Assembly: GCF_009907385.1 (NCBI RefSeq)
Contig: NZ_JAAATR010000018.1
Location: 62,001 to 126,000, forward strand
Reading direction: 5' to 3'
DNA: 64,000 nucleotides
From: Atlantibacter hermannii
Lineage (GTDB): Bacteria; Pseudomonadota; Gammaproteobacteria; Enterobacterales; Enterobacteriaceae
Below are positions 38,285 to 46,494 of this stretch, piece after piece. The position numbers and the translations under genes were made by a program. The notes beneath the pieces are model-generated. The model saw nothing but the letters and a program-made list of their open reading frames with translations, did not search any database and was not told where the DNA came from. The stretch's first letter is position 1; each line of letters starts with the position of its first letter.

Positions 38285-38775
38285 CTAGGCAGAGAGAGCA
38301 ACGTTGGCGAGTTGTATGTTAGTGGCAGGCAGCGCATCAGATGCGCTGCAGATTGTACCGAGCTGGTTTTCGTCCTCAGGTCTGGGAGACCAGCCTCTGA
38401 ACCTCGGCTCCGTGCTATAGAGCCCGGATTTATAGATTCTGCAGTACTTATCTCCTTGGTATGCGATACCATATAACACAATGTCATTCCTGAGGAGGTC
38501 TGATATTTCTGTCCACGGAACGCACTACCTGACGAAGCTTCTTTCCCGGGCCCGGCTATCCACCCATGCACATTTCATGAGCTGTTGATGGGAAATGGAA
38601 TGCGGAATGTGCTCAAACCAGGGAGCTTCTCCCATTCCCCCTTTTGCAGGATTAACTTGCAACCGCAATTGGCACACATCCAGTACCCGGTATCGTCACC
38701 AGTCTTAGCGGCTTTGTTAGCAGTAACAAACTGATTATAGGTGTTGTTAGCCAGATAACATTTCAGAATACGCAT
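38285..38775 (-). pseudogene. Decayed zinc-ribbon gene (frameshift plus amber)
   Basis: The ORF starts MRILKCYLANNTYNQF after GGTGGAG and has a CANCGC zinc-knuckle. The frame then ends after 66 codons. One missing base at the proline codon before the shift restores PWFEHIPHSISHQQL, which parallels RPWFEHTWEDLTENGR in the neighbouring intact gene. A TAG follows, and beyond it the same frame reads GDKYCRIYKSGLYSTE, parallel to GERYCFDCRTGYHSTE in the neighbour. So this is a degraded paralogue with one single-base deletion and one stop. A sequencing error is possible for either lesion. Confidence 0.7.
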
Positions 38776-38847
38776 GGTACAACTCCACCCGCAGCAGGCC
38801 ATTCGTACATATAATCCAGTCGCTGCTGGCAGTGAAAAGATAAGGGA

Positions 38848-39240
38848 TTAGTCAGCAGCGACTTCGGTGCTATGGTAGCCGGTGCGGCAGTCAAAACAGT
38901 AGCGTTCACCATGATAGTGGCTATTGCACTCCGAACAGTGCCAGTCAGCCTTGCACACTTCAAGGAGTACATCCGGTACGTAACGACGCACTATGCGTAT
39001 CCGCCGAGCTTCCTGCCGCTCCAGATGCACATACGGGCAGTGGTAGCGTCCGTTCTCCGTCAGGTCTTCCCATGTGTGTTCAAACCACGGACGGTTAGTA
39101 CCCCATTCCGGGTGGAATAGCAGAGCGGTGCCGCAGAGGTGGCAGCAGCAGTGGTCGTAAGGGTGAAGCTGTACAGTAGTTGAGCTCGTGAGGTGCTTAT
39201 TACCGTCAAACGCGATAAAAGATTTTGCGTAAATCGTCAT
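38848..39240 (-). CDS. Putative zinc-ribbon protein of P4-like islands
   Basis: The 130-aa protein has paired cysteine motifs: CCCHLCG near the N-terminus, CSEC and CFDC near the C-terminus. An internal HCPYVHLERQEARR resembles other island zinc-ribbon proteins. I chose the ATG at 39240, which follows AAGGACAATACT, over the in-frame upstream ATG at 39258. Function is unknown. It neighbours the decayed copy and lies between alpA and the S-like gene. Confidence 0.72.
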   Translation of the reverse strand: MTIYAKSFIAFDGNKHLTSSTTVQLHPYDHCCCHLCGTALLFHPEWGTNRPWFEHTWEDLTENGRYHCPYVHLERQEARRIRIVRRYVPDVLLEVCKADWHCSECNSHYHGERYCFDCRTGYHSTEVAAD

Positions 39241-39356
39241 AGTATTGTCCTTTACCATACGACGCGCAGGGCTAAGCCGTCCCGGGAAGAGCAGCGGTGC
39301 AGGTCATACCACTGGTCGCGTTAAATCAGATGGGGGATGTGATTGCGTTCGAGAGA

Positions 39357-39563
39357 TTACTGACGTGACTTTGCAATGCGTTGCTGTAGCCAGGCTTCCA
39401 CTTCACTTTCAAGCCAGCGGGAGCTTCTGCCCAGCTTAATCGGCTTAGGGAACTCACCCAATGAAATCAGTTTGTAAAACCATTTGTCGGTTAAACCGGT
39501 GAGCTTAGTGATAAATTCCATATCGACAAACTTATCATTGAGAAGGCTGGTGGGTGTGGTCAT
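39357..39563 (-). CDS. AlpA-family phage/island regulator
   Basis: The 68-aa protein has a MerR-like helix-turn-helix: EFITKLTGLTDKWFYKLISLGEFPKPIKLGRSSRWLESEVEAWL in outline (motif about residues 16-60), with the GRSSRW and EVEAWL hallmarks. AlpA-type regulators often control excision or integrase genes of P4-like and CP4 islands. It is next to the YfjJ-like gene, a typical arrangement. Confidence 0.88.
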   Translation of the reverse strand: MTTPTSLLNDKFVDMEFITKLTGLTDKWFYKLISLGEFPKPIKLGRSSRWLESEVEAWLQQRIAKSRQ

Positions 39564-39666
39564 CGTTTTTTCTCCATTGGTGGTAAGGGAGAAGAAGCCA
39601 GTGAATGGAACAATGCAGACTTCTTCAAACGATAACTGGCCGACGTATTTTTTTACCGGATGGGGG

Positions 39667-40242
39667 TCAGCTCAGCTTACGCCGCCTGCCACTGACTGCT
39701 GGTGCCGGAACAGTGTTCACTCTGTAAATCCGGCGCGCTGTGCGTTGGGACTGTTTTCCCAGGTAACTCAGAATAAATTCCATTCCTTCTCGTCCTTTGC
39801 TGTCGGTAAAGCTCACCACGCGCTCTCCCCGCACACGGTAATGCCCCTTAGGCTCACACCTATGCGCATAGCCTTCTTCATCCGTTATGTCCTCCCATAG
39901 TGCTCTTATCGCTTCCCAAAAACCCCAGACCTTCCTGTGACGTTGACCATTAATATAAAACGCAGCATGGATGTGGTAACGGTGATCTTCTCCATATTCC
40001 AGTACCCAGGCATAACCTACCAGCCCTGATATATATGCGCTTTGCTCAGTTAACCAGATCATATCCGCGACCAGTTGATTAACATCAGCAAATTTAAACG
40101 ACTCGCTGTCTTTACGATAGGCAAAATCAATACGTAACATGAGTAGTTTTGAAAACCGTTCGAATAACTCATTCTGATGGTTGAATAATACTTTCTGTAG
40201 AGTATTGTCAGGTACGTGGTTTCGGTTGATATTGTGGAGCAT
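39667..40242 (-). CDS. Inovirus Gp2/YfjJ-YagK-like protein
   Basis: The 191-aa protein has the features of the YagK/YfjJ C-terminal domain: LRIDFAYRK, a WLTEQ segment, GYAWVLEYGEDHRYHIHAAFYINGQRHRK and a late GMEFILSYLGKQ. H-x-H in YHIHAAF resembles the two-histidine metal motif of rolling-circle-type replication relaxases (inovirus Gp2). In islands it may act in replication or be a domesticated remnant. It is followed by alpA on the same strand. Confidence 0.8.
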   Translation of the reverse strand: MLHNINRNHVPDNTLQKVLFNHQNELFERFSKLLMLRIDFAYRKDSESFKFADVNQLVADMIWLTEQSAYISGLVGYAWVLEYGEDHRYHIHAAFYINGQRHRKVWGFWEAIRALWEDITDEEGYAHRCEPKGHYRVRGERVVSFTDSKGREGMEFILSYLGKQSQRTARRIYRVNTVPAPAVSGRRRKLS

Positions 40243-41210
40243 GATGTTATCCCGTGATGAATGGTGGTCATGGGATTACAGAAAAGTGTTATTTTTTACT
40301 GCGTGGAAGGAATCAGTCTATTGGATAGAATCCTGCTAATAGCTGCAGCTCATACAAATTGCATTGCTTGATCAGCGTAAAGGGGAGATATTGTTCATGT
40401 AATCCTCAGGGTAATAACTGGGACCACTATTTAGCATAAGTGCATCAGGAGCAGACGGGAGATGAGATTAATCACGTTGAAGTTATGCGGCTAGATTTTG
40501 CGGGTGAATATCTTGCCGAGTGAATGTCTTGTTGGATGGTGTTACTGGTAGGAAAAGATGCTTCTTTATAAAATAACACTAATAACCTAAATTAATTTAT
40601 TTTAAGGTTTTAATCCTCATCCGGCTACTTGTCTTCAATCGTGATGTATGGCTGCAGATAAGTTTGGTATATCGGTAGAGGTTAAACCAGACATGTTCGA
40701 TTAACTTCACCGCGAATTACTGGAGTCTCCGTACAGGCGTAACGTTAAAGACACGTTGATGCCGCTAATGTTAATTCTCTCCGAAGTTACCGTTCATTAC
40801 ACTCACTTATCTGTTCCACGTCGAATCTCACCTCGCCAGACGGGATGAAGAGTGGTGTGTATTTCAGCTCTTTTTATTTGTATTGGCGCAATGGTTATAC
40901 CAGTGCCAACCTTTGTAAAAGCAACTTTTCGTATAATAACAGCAGGATGTAAAAAATGCTGAGTGCCTAGAGGGATAGTACGGTTAATGTAGTAGTTGCA
41001 CTGGCAAATTATGCTCTCCTGCATCCCTAAGATAGTTTTGATTTGTAGGAAGCATGAGCTCCTGAGTATCGGTGAGTACAGTAGACAGGAATGTTATTTC
41101 CTGAGGGCAATTATTCCTGATAGTAACCGATAGGGGTTAGCCACGGGTTTTCAGCTAACACGGGCACTAAGTTTGTCCTGCTAGCGAACACGTTGCCCTT
41201 GGTTCGTGTC
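40243..41210. other. Gene-poor stretch within the island
   Basis: About 970 bp contain no ORF I can support on either strand. The left part up to about 40800 has scattered stops. It joins a broken DUF4942 gene on the right, so I read it as the decayed remains of a CP4-type module that once linked the gp2-like gene to DUF4942. Confidence 0.55.
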
Positions 41211-41807
41211 ATGTTCTTTACCCGCAATATCGATCGCAGTATCTGGCGCGATCTCATGCTGAAGTCCGGGATGTTGACCTTGATGGATGCCGAAGCCCGC
41301 AGCCAGTGGGCTAAAAACCTCGAAGAGGGCGATCTTCCGGCCATCAGTGAAGCCAACATCCTGAGTACCTTTGAACAACTCCATCACAATAAACAGGATG
41401 TTTTCGAACGTGGGATTATCAATGTATTTAAAGGGTTAAGCTGGGACTATAAAACCAATAATCCCTGTTATTTCGGTAAGAAGATTATCGTCAACAATCT
41501 GGTGAAGTATGACAGATGGGGCATCAGTCTGAACTGGGGCTGGCGGCGCGATCAGTTAGCCGATCTGGAGCGCATGTTGTTCCTGCTGGATGGTAAAACC
41601 ATTCCCGATAACCGGCACGATGTGACTATCCGGCTGATGGATTTTATTCGCGATAACCCGCATCAGCAGGTCTTTGAGGATGAGCTATTTACTATTCGCT
41701 ACTTTCAGAAGGGCAGCGGACATATCACGTTTAAACGCCTTGATCTGGTGGAGAAGATGAATGACATCGTGGCGAAGCACTTTCCGGGGATGTTGCCTGC
41801 GAAATGA
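41211..41807 (+). pseudogene. DUF4942 protein remnant, N-terminus missing
   Basis: From FTRNIDRSIWRDLMLKSGML the reading frame matches the middle and C-terminal parts of DUF4942 proteins of CP4-type islands (NILSTFEQLHHNKQDVFERG, YFGKKIIVNN, GWRRDQLADLERML, HFPGML). These are about 270-280 aa long as I recall, so roughly the first 75-80 residues are absent. Sequence before 41217 shows no match to the missing part in any frame. A short ATG-initiated product is possible, but I judge it a truncated remnant. Full-length relatives often sit next to methyltransferase or CbeA/CbtA modules. Confidence 0.7.
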
Positions 41808-41883
41808 GATGTGATGTTTTTATAGGCACCGCTATGCTAATCTTAATAGGAGTTATTAAAAGTTATTAAATGAGGTAATCCTT

Positions 41884-42132
41884 ATGGGTTCGCTTACTAA
41901 ACAAACCATCAGTGCACAGATACCCGTTGAATTAGCTGCTGCTGTTGAAAATCTGGCAATTGAGTTAGATCGTTCCAAAAGCTGGATTATTAAGGAAGCG
42001 TTGACCAGTATGCTGGCCGAAAGAGAACGGCGTCATCAGAGCATCCAGGCCGGTCTTGCGGATGTGGATGCCGGTCGCGTGGTGAGCCACTCGGACATGG
42101 TGGATTTTGCTAATCGCTTAAAGAAATCCTGA
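41884..42132 (+). CDS. CopG/ParD-type antitoxin
   Basis: The 82-aa protein has an N-terminal ribbon-helix-helix: TISAQIPVELAAAVENLAIELDRSKSWIIKEAL region (about residues 8-40) and a C-terminal tail with HSDMVDFANRLKK for toxin binding. It is followed 3 bp later by the ParE/RelE-type toxin. Such antitoxins repress their own operon. The upstream direct repeat GTTATTAAAA/GTTATTAAAT at 41850-41873 may be its operator. Confidence 0.85.
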   Translation: MGSLTKQTISAQIPVELAAAVENLAIELDRSKSWIIKEALTSMLAERERRHQSIQAGLADVDAGRVVSHSDMVDFANRLKKS

Positions 42133-42135
42133 TAA

Positions 42136-42411
42136 ATGGAAGTTTACTGGACGCTTAAAGCTCAGGATGACCTGGAGCGTATCTACCGTTTTGCTCTTCA
42201 GTACAGCCGCCAGCACGCCGATGACGTTTTGGATCGCCTGATTACTGGTTGTGCTGGTCTTACAGCGCATCCGGCAATTGGCGTACAACAGACTCGGTAT
42301 GAACCTCGTGAGGTCCGAAAAGTGTTATTCGATGATTACGAGGTTCACTACGAACTTCGCGATAGTGACATCTATATCGTGGATCTCTGGCATACCAAAG
42401 AAGAACGATGA
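42136..42411 (+). CDS. RelE/ParE-family toxin
   Basis: The 91-aa protein has the RelE/ParE fold motifs: WTLKAQDDLERIYRFALQYSRQHAD, HPAIGVQQTRYEPREVRKVLFDDYEVHYELRDSDIYIVDLWHTK in outline (key parts HP.IG, EVR.V...Y.V.Y and IYIVDLWHTK). ParE-type members block gyrase and RelE-type members cut mRNA; the sequence is closer to ParE. The toxin is paired with the antitoxin 3 bp upstream, and the two are translationally linked. Confidence 0.85.
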   Translation: MEVYWTLKAQDDLERIYRFALQYSRQHADDVLDRLITGCAGLTAHPAIGVQQTRYEPREVRKVLFDDYEVHYELRDSDIYIVDLWHTKEER

Positions 42412-42527
42412 AAAGATTTTCTTTTCGTCCATGAGTGTTGATGAATGAGTAAAAAACACGGCTTTGTGTTTTTTACTCAATTTTGTGTTTTAATGGCTCT
42501 TTCTACTCCTTCTGAAGGATGGATGCC

Positions 42528-43325
42528 ATGTTACAGAACAACATCAAACAGCTCCGTACCCAGCTATCTATCACTCAGCGCGAGCTGGCATTTATGGTCG
42601 GCACCAGCCAGCAACAAATTCAGCGTATCGAAACCGGGAAGGTTGCGGCAAAGCTGAGTCTTGCACAGGCAATATGCAATGCCCTGGATAAACCTCTAAA
42701 CGTAGTGTTCCCGGAAAGCGATCGGTTGATAAACGACTTCCGCAAGAAGCGTCGTAAAACCGATGAAGATCTTGAGGCGATAGCCACAAGCGGTATTGAA
42801 ATGGATAGCGGTCTCTGGACCGTAAAACTTTGGCTACAGGGGCAGCAGGAATATTTGTTGTTGCTCATTTCAGCAGCGGATAAGCGGAGGTTTTATTATT
42901 ATTTTCAGGAAAAAAACACCCCAAACACAGAACGCTTCTTCGTTTTTGATTCTTCCGAGTATCGTTATGCGTTAAATATGCGTGAAGTGGTATTTCATCA
43001 GTTTCTGTCTGATGGCTTTGCCCCCATCGTGAGCGAAGAGGATGATGCCTACGAAGACGATTATTTTAATGTCCATATCACGCTGGTAAACGGCGGACCA
43101 GTGATTCCACTGAGTGTTGAGCCTGATGCGCCGCAAAACGAAGAGACGGATGATATCGGTCAGTTGAATGCGTTCTTTGACACGCTGGATTGCGAGCCTG
43201 AAACGACAGATCGTTATATGCTAACCGACGAAGATGGAGAAGATGCTTTCATCCGTATTGGTTCTATCGCTATGGTGCGAGTCGCGCTTGACGCGTTAGA
43301 ACCTGTGGAAGATGATGAAGAGTAA
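42528..43325 (+). CDS. XRE-type HTH protein with an acidic C-terminal region
   Basis: The 265-aa protein opens with an XRE helix-turn-helix (NIKQLRTQLSITQRELAFMVGTSQQQIQRIE, residues about 4-34). A central domain of unknown type follows with AADKRRFYYYFQEKNT and YRYALNMREVVFHQFLSDG. The C-terminal half is rich in Asp and Glu. ATG at 42528 sits 8 bp after AAGGA, unlike an in-frame ATG at 42519. It lies alone after the toxin gene at the island's right end. It could be a regulator of the island or a phage-response switch; function is unknown. Confidence 0.72.
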   Translation: MLQNNIKQLRTQLSITQRELAFMVGTSQQQIQRIETGKVAAKLSLAQAICNALDKPLNVVFPESDRLINDFRKKRRKTDEDLEAIATSGIEMDSGLWTVKLWLQGQQEYLLLLISAADKRRFYYYFQEKNTPNTERFFVFDSSEYRYALNMREVVFHQFLSDGFAPIVSEEDDAYEDDYFNVHITLVNGGPVIPLSVEPDAPQNEETDDIGQLNAFFDTLDCEPETTDRYMLTDEDGEDAFIRIGSIAMVRVALDALEPVEDDEE

Positions 43326-43360
43326 TTTTTGAGCTAGCAAAGACCTCAGAGAATCGCGTT

Positions 43361-43380
43361 GAGTATACATGTGAGTATAT
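43361..43380. repeat. Right repeat cluster matching the integrase-side arms
   Basis: GAGTATAC (43361-43368) and TGAGTATAT (43372-43380) repeat in the same orientation and with the same 3-bp gap as at 28545-28564, about 14.8 kb away, next to int. Sequence outside the two motifs differs. This is a strong hint for arm-type sites flanking the element. Confidence 0.6.
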
Positions 43381-43442
43381 GTGTCGGTTCTCTTGTTTTT
43401 CAATTTCAATATTTTCAGTTGGTTACGTCGAAAATCACGGTG

Positions 43443-43451
43443 CGGCCTTCG
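43443..43451. other. Candidate right attachment core (attR)
   Basis: CGGCCTTCG here matches the leuX 3' end at 28406-28414, and the next bases are A-rich in both. It lies 63 bp beyond the right repeat cluster. The match is only 9 bp, so it could be chance; the supporting evidence is its position behind the arm-like repeats. Confidence 0.4.
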
Positions 43452-43761
43452 CAAAAAAATATACCAATTTTAAATGTTATTCAGCCTGAAATCTCATTAC
43501 ACAAGATTTTTCACGATTTCGATCCGACAGAAGATAATTTAAATTAATCCATAATAAATACTCTACGAGTAAAATTGAGAATCGTGAAAGAGTATATTAG
43601 CTCTATCCACTCCATTATAAATATAATTCCAAACCCGTATCGACTGTAATGATGTATTAATTTCAACCTTTTCTCGCATAGAAATCTGTGGCGATAACCT
43701 CTTGCCTCCCCACCATTTTCCGAGCATGATCGCAAAACCCTCTACCCAGAACCCACCCCTT

Positions 43762-44637
43762 ATGACTCCCGATCAAATCCTCAAAGACGCCATCTCCAAA
43801 ATCACTATCTGGCGCAAAGGTGATCAACGCGCTCCACACAAGCCATTACTTCTCCTGTACGTCCTTTCCCAATACCGGCAGGGCCACGCTCGCCTGTTCA
43901 GCTACGGCCCTGAAATCCGCGATCAACTTCTGGATCTCCTTAACCGCTACGGCCCCCAGCGTCACGATCAACGTCCGGATATGCCGTTCTGGCGGTTAAA
44001 AGGCGACGGGTTCTGGGAACTACAAAACGCCGATCTCTGCTCAGCCAGCGGCACCCGCCAACCCCCGCGAGCCGAACTCATCGAACACAACGTTTCAGGC
44101 GGTTTCGACGCCGAAAACTTTGCTCTGCTGACTAAAAAACCCAGGCTAATCGACACGCTGGCAACCCAACTTCTTGAAGCCCATTTCCCTGCCAGCATTC
44201 AGAATGATATCGCCGACGAACTGGGTTTCGATATTCAGCACACCCTAAGCCAGCGTGACCCAAAGTTCCGCCAGATGGTGTTGCGTGCCTACAACTATCA
44301 GTGCGCCATTTGCGGTTTCAATATGCGGCACGACAACGCGCCCATCGCTCTCGAAGCGGCACATATTCGCTGGAAACAATATCTGGGCCCTTGTGAAGTG
44401 CCGAATGGATTGGCACTTTGCGCTATCCACCATAAAGCTTTCGATCGCGGCTCAATCGGTCTGGATGAAAACAGGCGAATTGTGATATCAGAAGCCGTGA
44501 ACGGCACCAGCGCGGTTGTTCAACAACTGTTTTGGGATTACGCTGAAAAGGTTATTACCTTGCCGCAGAGTAAATCAAACTACCCAGATGAAAAGTTTAT
44601 TGAATGGCATCAGACGGAAGTATTTAAAAGGGCGTGA
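43762..44637 (+). CDS. SBD-HNH endonuclease (phosphorothioate-dependent type IV restriction type)
   Basis: The 291-aa protein has an N-terminal sulfur-binding domain with RAPHKPLLLLYVL and MPFWRLKGDGFWEL. It is followed by an HNH nuclease: CAICG, then EAAHIRWKQYLGP, PNGLALCAIHHKAFDRG. This is the architecture of ScoMcrA-like enzymes that cut DNA bearing phosphorothioate linkages. No dnd modification genes are visible in the window. Start is uncertain: upstream in-frame ATG at 43726 and TTG at 43702 exist, all with weak ribosome-binding sites; I chose the ATG that begins MTPDQIL, where family similarity begins. It lies just outside the proposed island border. Confidence 0.85.
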   Translation: MTPDQILKDAISKITIWRKGDQRAPHKPLLLLYVLSQYRQGHARLFSYGPEIRDQLLDLLNRYGPQRHDQRPDMPFWRLKGDGFWELQNADLCSASGTRQPPRAELIEHNVSGGFDAENFALLTKKPRLIDTLATQLLEAHFPASIQNDIADELGFDIQHTLSQRDPKFRQMVLRAYNYQCAICGFNMRHDNAPIALEAAHIRWKQYLGPCEVPNGLALCAIHHKAFDRGSIGLDENRRIVISEAVNGTSAVVQQLFWDYAEKVITLPQSKSNYPDEKFIEWHQTEVFKRA

Positions 44638-44895
44638 CGATCGCTGTTATCTATGGAATAAATTGTGATAAGTTTATTCTTTTAAATATTCATGGGATAT
44701 AATTGCAATGCTCTTCAATAACCCTTCGTTAATTCCCATATTTAAATAAAATTTTATTTACCCACCTGACTAAATATACAGGTCATTAAACGTGGCACGG
44801 ATAGGTGCCAATACACCTGAACTGTTAATCACAGCCAGTATTTATTGGGGATATCAACCATCAATATCCGCAATTCTGTTGCAGATTTATACTAA
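44638..44895. other. Non-coding AT-rich gap
   Basis: No supported gene. Upstream of the symE remnant the sequence could hold the former symE 5' region, but I see no matching start. Confidence 0.5.
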
Positions 44896-45085
44896 CCTGA
44901 AGTCTCTCCGGCAAATAACCGTCACGTCACCGTCAGTTATACAATTCGCGAACCCGACTTTACACGTGTTCACGAATTAATAATGCGCGGCCAGTGGCTG
45001 AAAGCCGCAGGTTTTCAATCGGAACTACAGTTAAGGTAAAAGTCATGGACGGCTGTATTGTATTTACCGCCCAGCGGCCTACCAC
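44896..45085 (+). pseudogene. symE-like toxin remnant (frameshifted, truncated)
   Basis: One frame encodes PEVSPANNRHVTVSYTIR, then a segment with FTRVHELIMRGQWLKAAGF, ending at a stop at 45037-45039. In another frame, immediately downstream, [15 protein letters not shown] continues the SymE pattern. From recall, E. coli SymE has EVSPANNRQLTVSY, LKGQWLEAAGF and VKVMEGCIVLTAQPP, so both halves align with one frameshift between them. A stop lies directly before the first half, so the N-terminus is missing too. In E. coli symE sits in the hsd/mcr immigration-control region. The end overlaps the 3' end of yjiN. Confidence 0.75.
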
Positions 45086-46362
45086 CATCCCGCCCCCTGC
45101 AACCATCCCGGCACCTGCGACAGCACCCACAGCACCAGCCCGATACTCCCGCCCACCAGCGTTCCGTTGATGCGGATAAACTGCAAATCTTTCCCAATGT
45201 TCAACTCTATCTGGCGCGACATATCCCGCGCATCCCAGCTTTTCACCGTGTCGCTGATGTGACGGGTTAAAAACGCGGCGAAGTCCGGCGCAACGCGGGT
45301 CGCGGCCTGCTCCATATGTTCGTTGAGCGAATTGCGCAGCGCGTTATCTGCCACCAGCGTTTCGCCAAACCATTGGCCGGCCTCGGCGATGCGTCGCTGA
45401 ATGCGTGAATCCTCGGACTGCATATCCGCTTTCAGCCACTGGCGCAGATCGCCCCACAGTTCGCCGAGATAGCGGTTAAACGCCTCGTCATTTTTGAGAT
45501 AGCGCTTAATATTGTTGGCCTTCTCTGCCATCTCCGGGTCGCTTTTCAGGTTGTCGATCAGCTTCAGCGTAGCGCGATCGAAGGCTTTGCGGATCTGATG
45601 AGCGCGATCCTCGCTGATATCATCAAGCAGTGAATTTACCGCATCGGACACCAGCTCCGCGCTGTGCTCGCCCAGCCACTCGGTGGGTAAAATTTTAGCT
45701 TTCAGCGGGTGTTCCGTTTCCAGCCAGTGGACGATTTGCCTGGCGATAAAATCACGGGTTTTGTCGCGCTGGAGCAGGGCAATAAGTTGGGTAATCAGCG
45801 AGTCCAGCAACTGCTGATGGCGATCGTTTTTGGTCATGCTTTCCAGCATCAACGCGCTGGTGCCGGTAAGGTCGACTTTATCAATCGCCTTATGAACCGC
45901 ACGGCGCAGCAGCCCCTGGATCCGCGAATCGTCGGTCAGTTCCAGAAAGCCGCTCATTCCCTGAATCAGATACCCGCCAACCCGCCGGGCATTCTCCGGC
46001 TGGCTGAACCATTTACCAATCAGCATTGCCGGTTCATGGCGATGAATAAGCGCAACCAGCGATTGGGTATCGAGAAATTTTTCCTCCACGAAGCGGCCCA
46101 GATTTTCGCCAATCCGGTCTTTGTTGCGCGGGATAATCGCGGTGTGGCGCGAGATAAACGGCAGCGGCACCCGGCGAAACAGCGCCACCACGGCGAACCA
46201 GTCGGCCAGCGCGCCGACCATCGCCGCCTCGGAAATGGCCTTTAACCCGCTCACCCAGGGACTGGGCGGCAGGAACAGAGTGGTGACAAATGTGGCTGCG
46301 GCAATTAGCAGCAGCGACAGCGCCAGCAGCTTGGCGCGCTTGAGTTCAGCTAATTTTTCCAT
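45079..46362 (-). CDS. yjiN: DUF445 inner-membrane protein YjiN
   Basis: The 427-aa protein (E. coli YjiN 426 aa) starts [23 protein letters not shown]. Helices lie near residues 8-30 and 400-420, with a DUF445 pattern around [17 protein letters not shown] and [21 protein letters not shown]. The frame is open for 27 more codons upstream (to 46443), but this ATG matches the family start. Role unknown. Its 3' end meets the symE remnant. Confidence 0.92.
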   Translation of the reverse strand: MEKLAELKRAKLLALSLLLIAAATFVTTLFLPPSPWVSGLKAISEAAMVGALADWFAVVALFRRVPLPFISRHTAIIPRNKDRIGENLGRFVEEKFLDTQSLVALIHRHEPAMLIGKWFSQPENARRVGGYLIQGMSGFLELTDDSRIQGLLRRAVHKAIDKVDLTGTSALMLESMTKNDRHQQLLDSLITQLIALLQRDKTRDFIARQIVHWLETEHPLKAKILPTEWLGEHSAELVSDAVNSLLDDISEDRAHQIRKAFDRATLKLIDNLKSDPEMAEKANNIKRYLKNDEAFNRYLGELWGDLRQWLKADMQSEDSRIQRRIAEAGQWFGETLVADNALRNSLNEHMEQAATRVAPDFAAFLTRHISDTVKSWDARDMSRQIELNIGKDLQFIRINGTLVGGSIGLVLWVLSQVPGWLQGAGWW

Positions 46363-46494
46363 CCGGTAAGCATAGAGGCGATGCGGGAGATGGGGTAGGG
46401 GAAAAGGTTTAAACGGATGGCAGAGGCATCCCTGCCAGACCAATCACAAAAGATTCTAACAACGTCAAATGTCACGTATTTTATAAAGTATAAA

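Noticed and set aside
38329-38349. Perfect inverted repeat GCAGCGCAT-cag-ATGCGCTGC as a terminator
   Set aside because: No T run follows on either strand, and it lies inside the degraded zinc-ribbon gene; kept out as an isolated palindrome.
38242-38571. 109-codon minus-strand ORF
   Set aside because: It overlaps the reading frame that continues the decayed zinc-ribbon gene and lacks protein-like features; I read it as an alternative frame.
40803-41024. 73-codon minus-strand ORF in the gene-poor stretch
   Set aside because: No ribosome-binding site, no familiar motif and an isolated position; not separable from chance.
43590-43597. A further GAGTATAT copy after the right repeats
   Set aside because: A single 8-mer without its partner is likely chance in AT-rich DNA.
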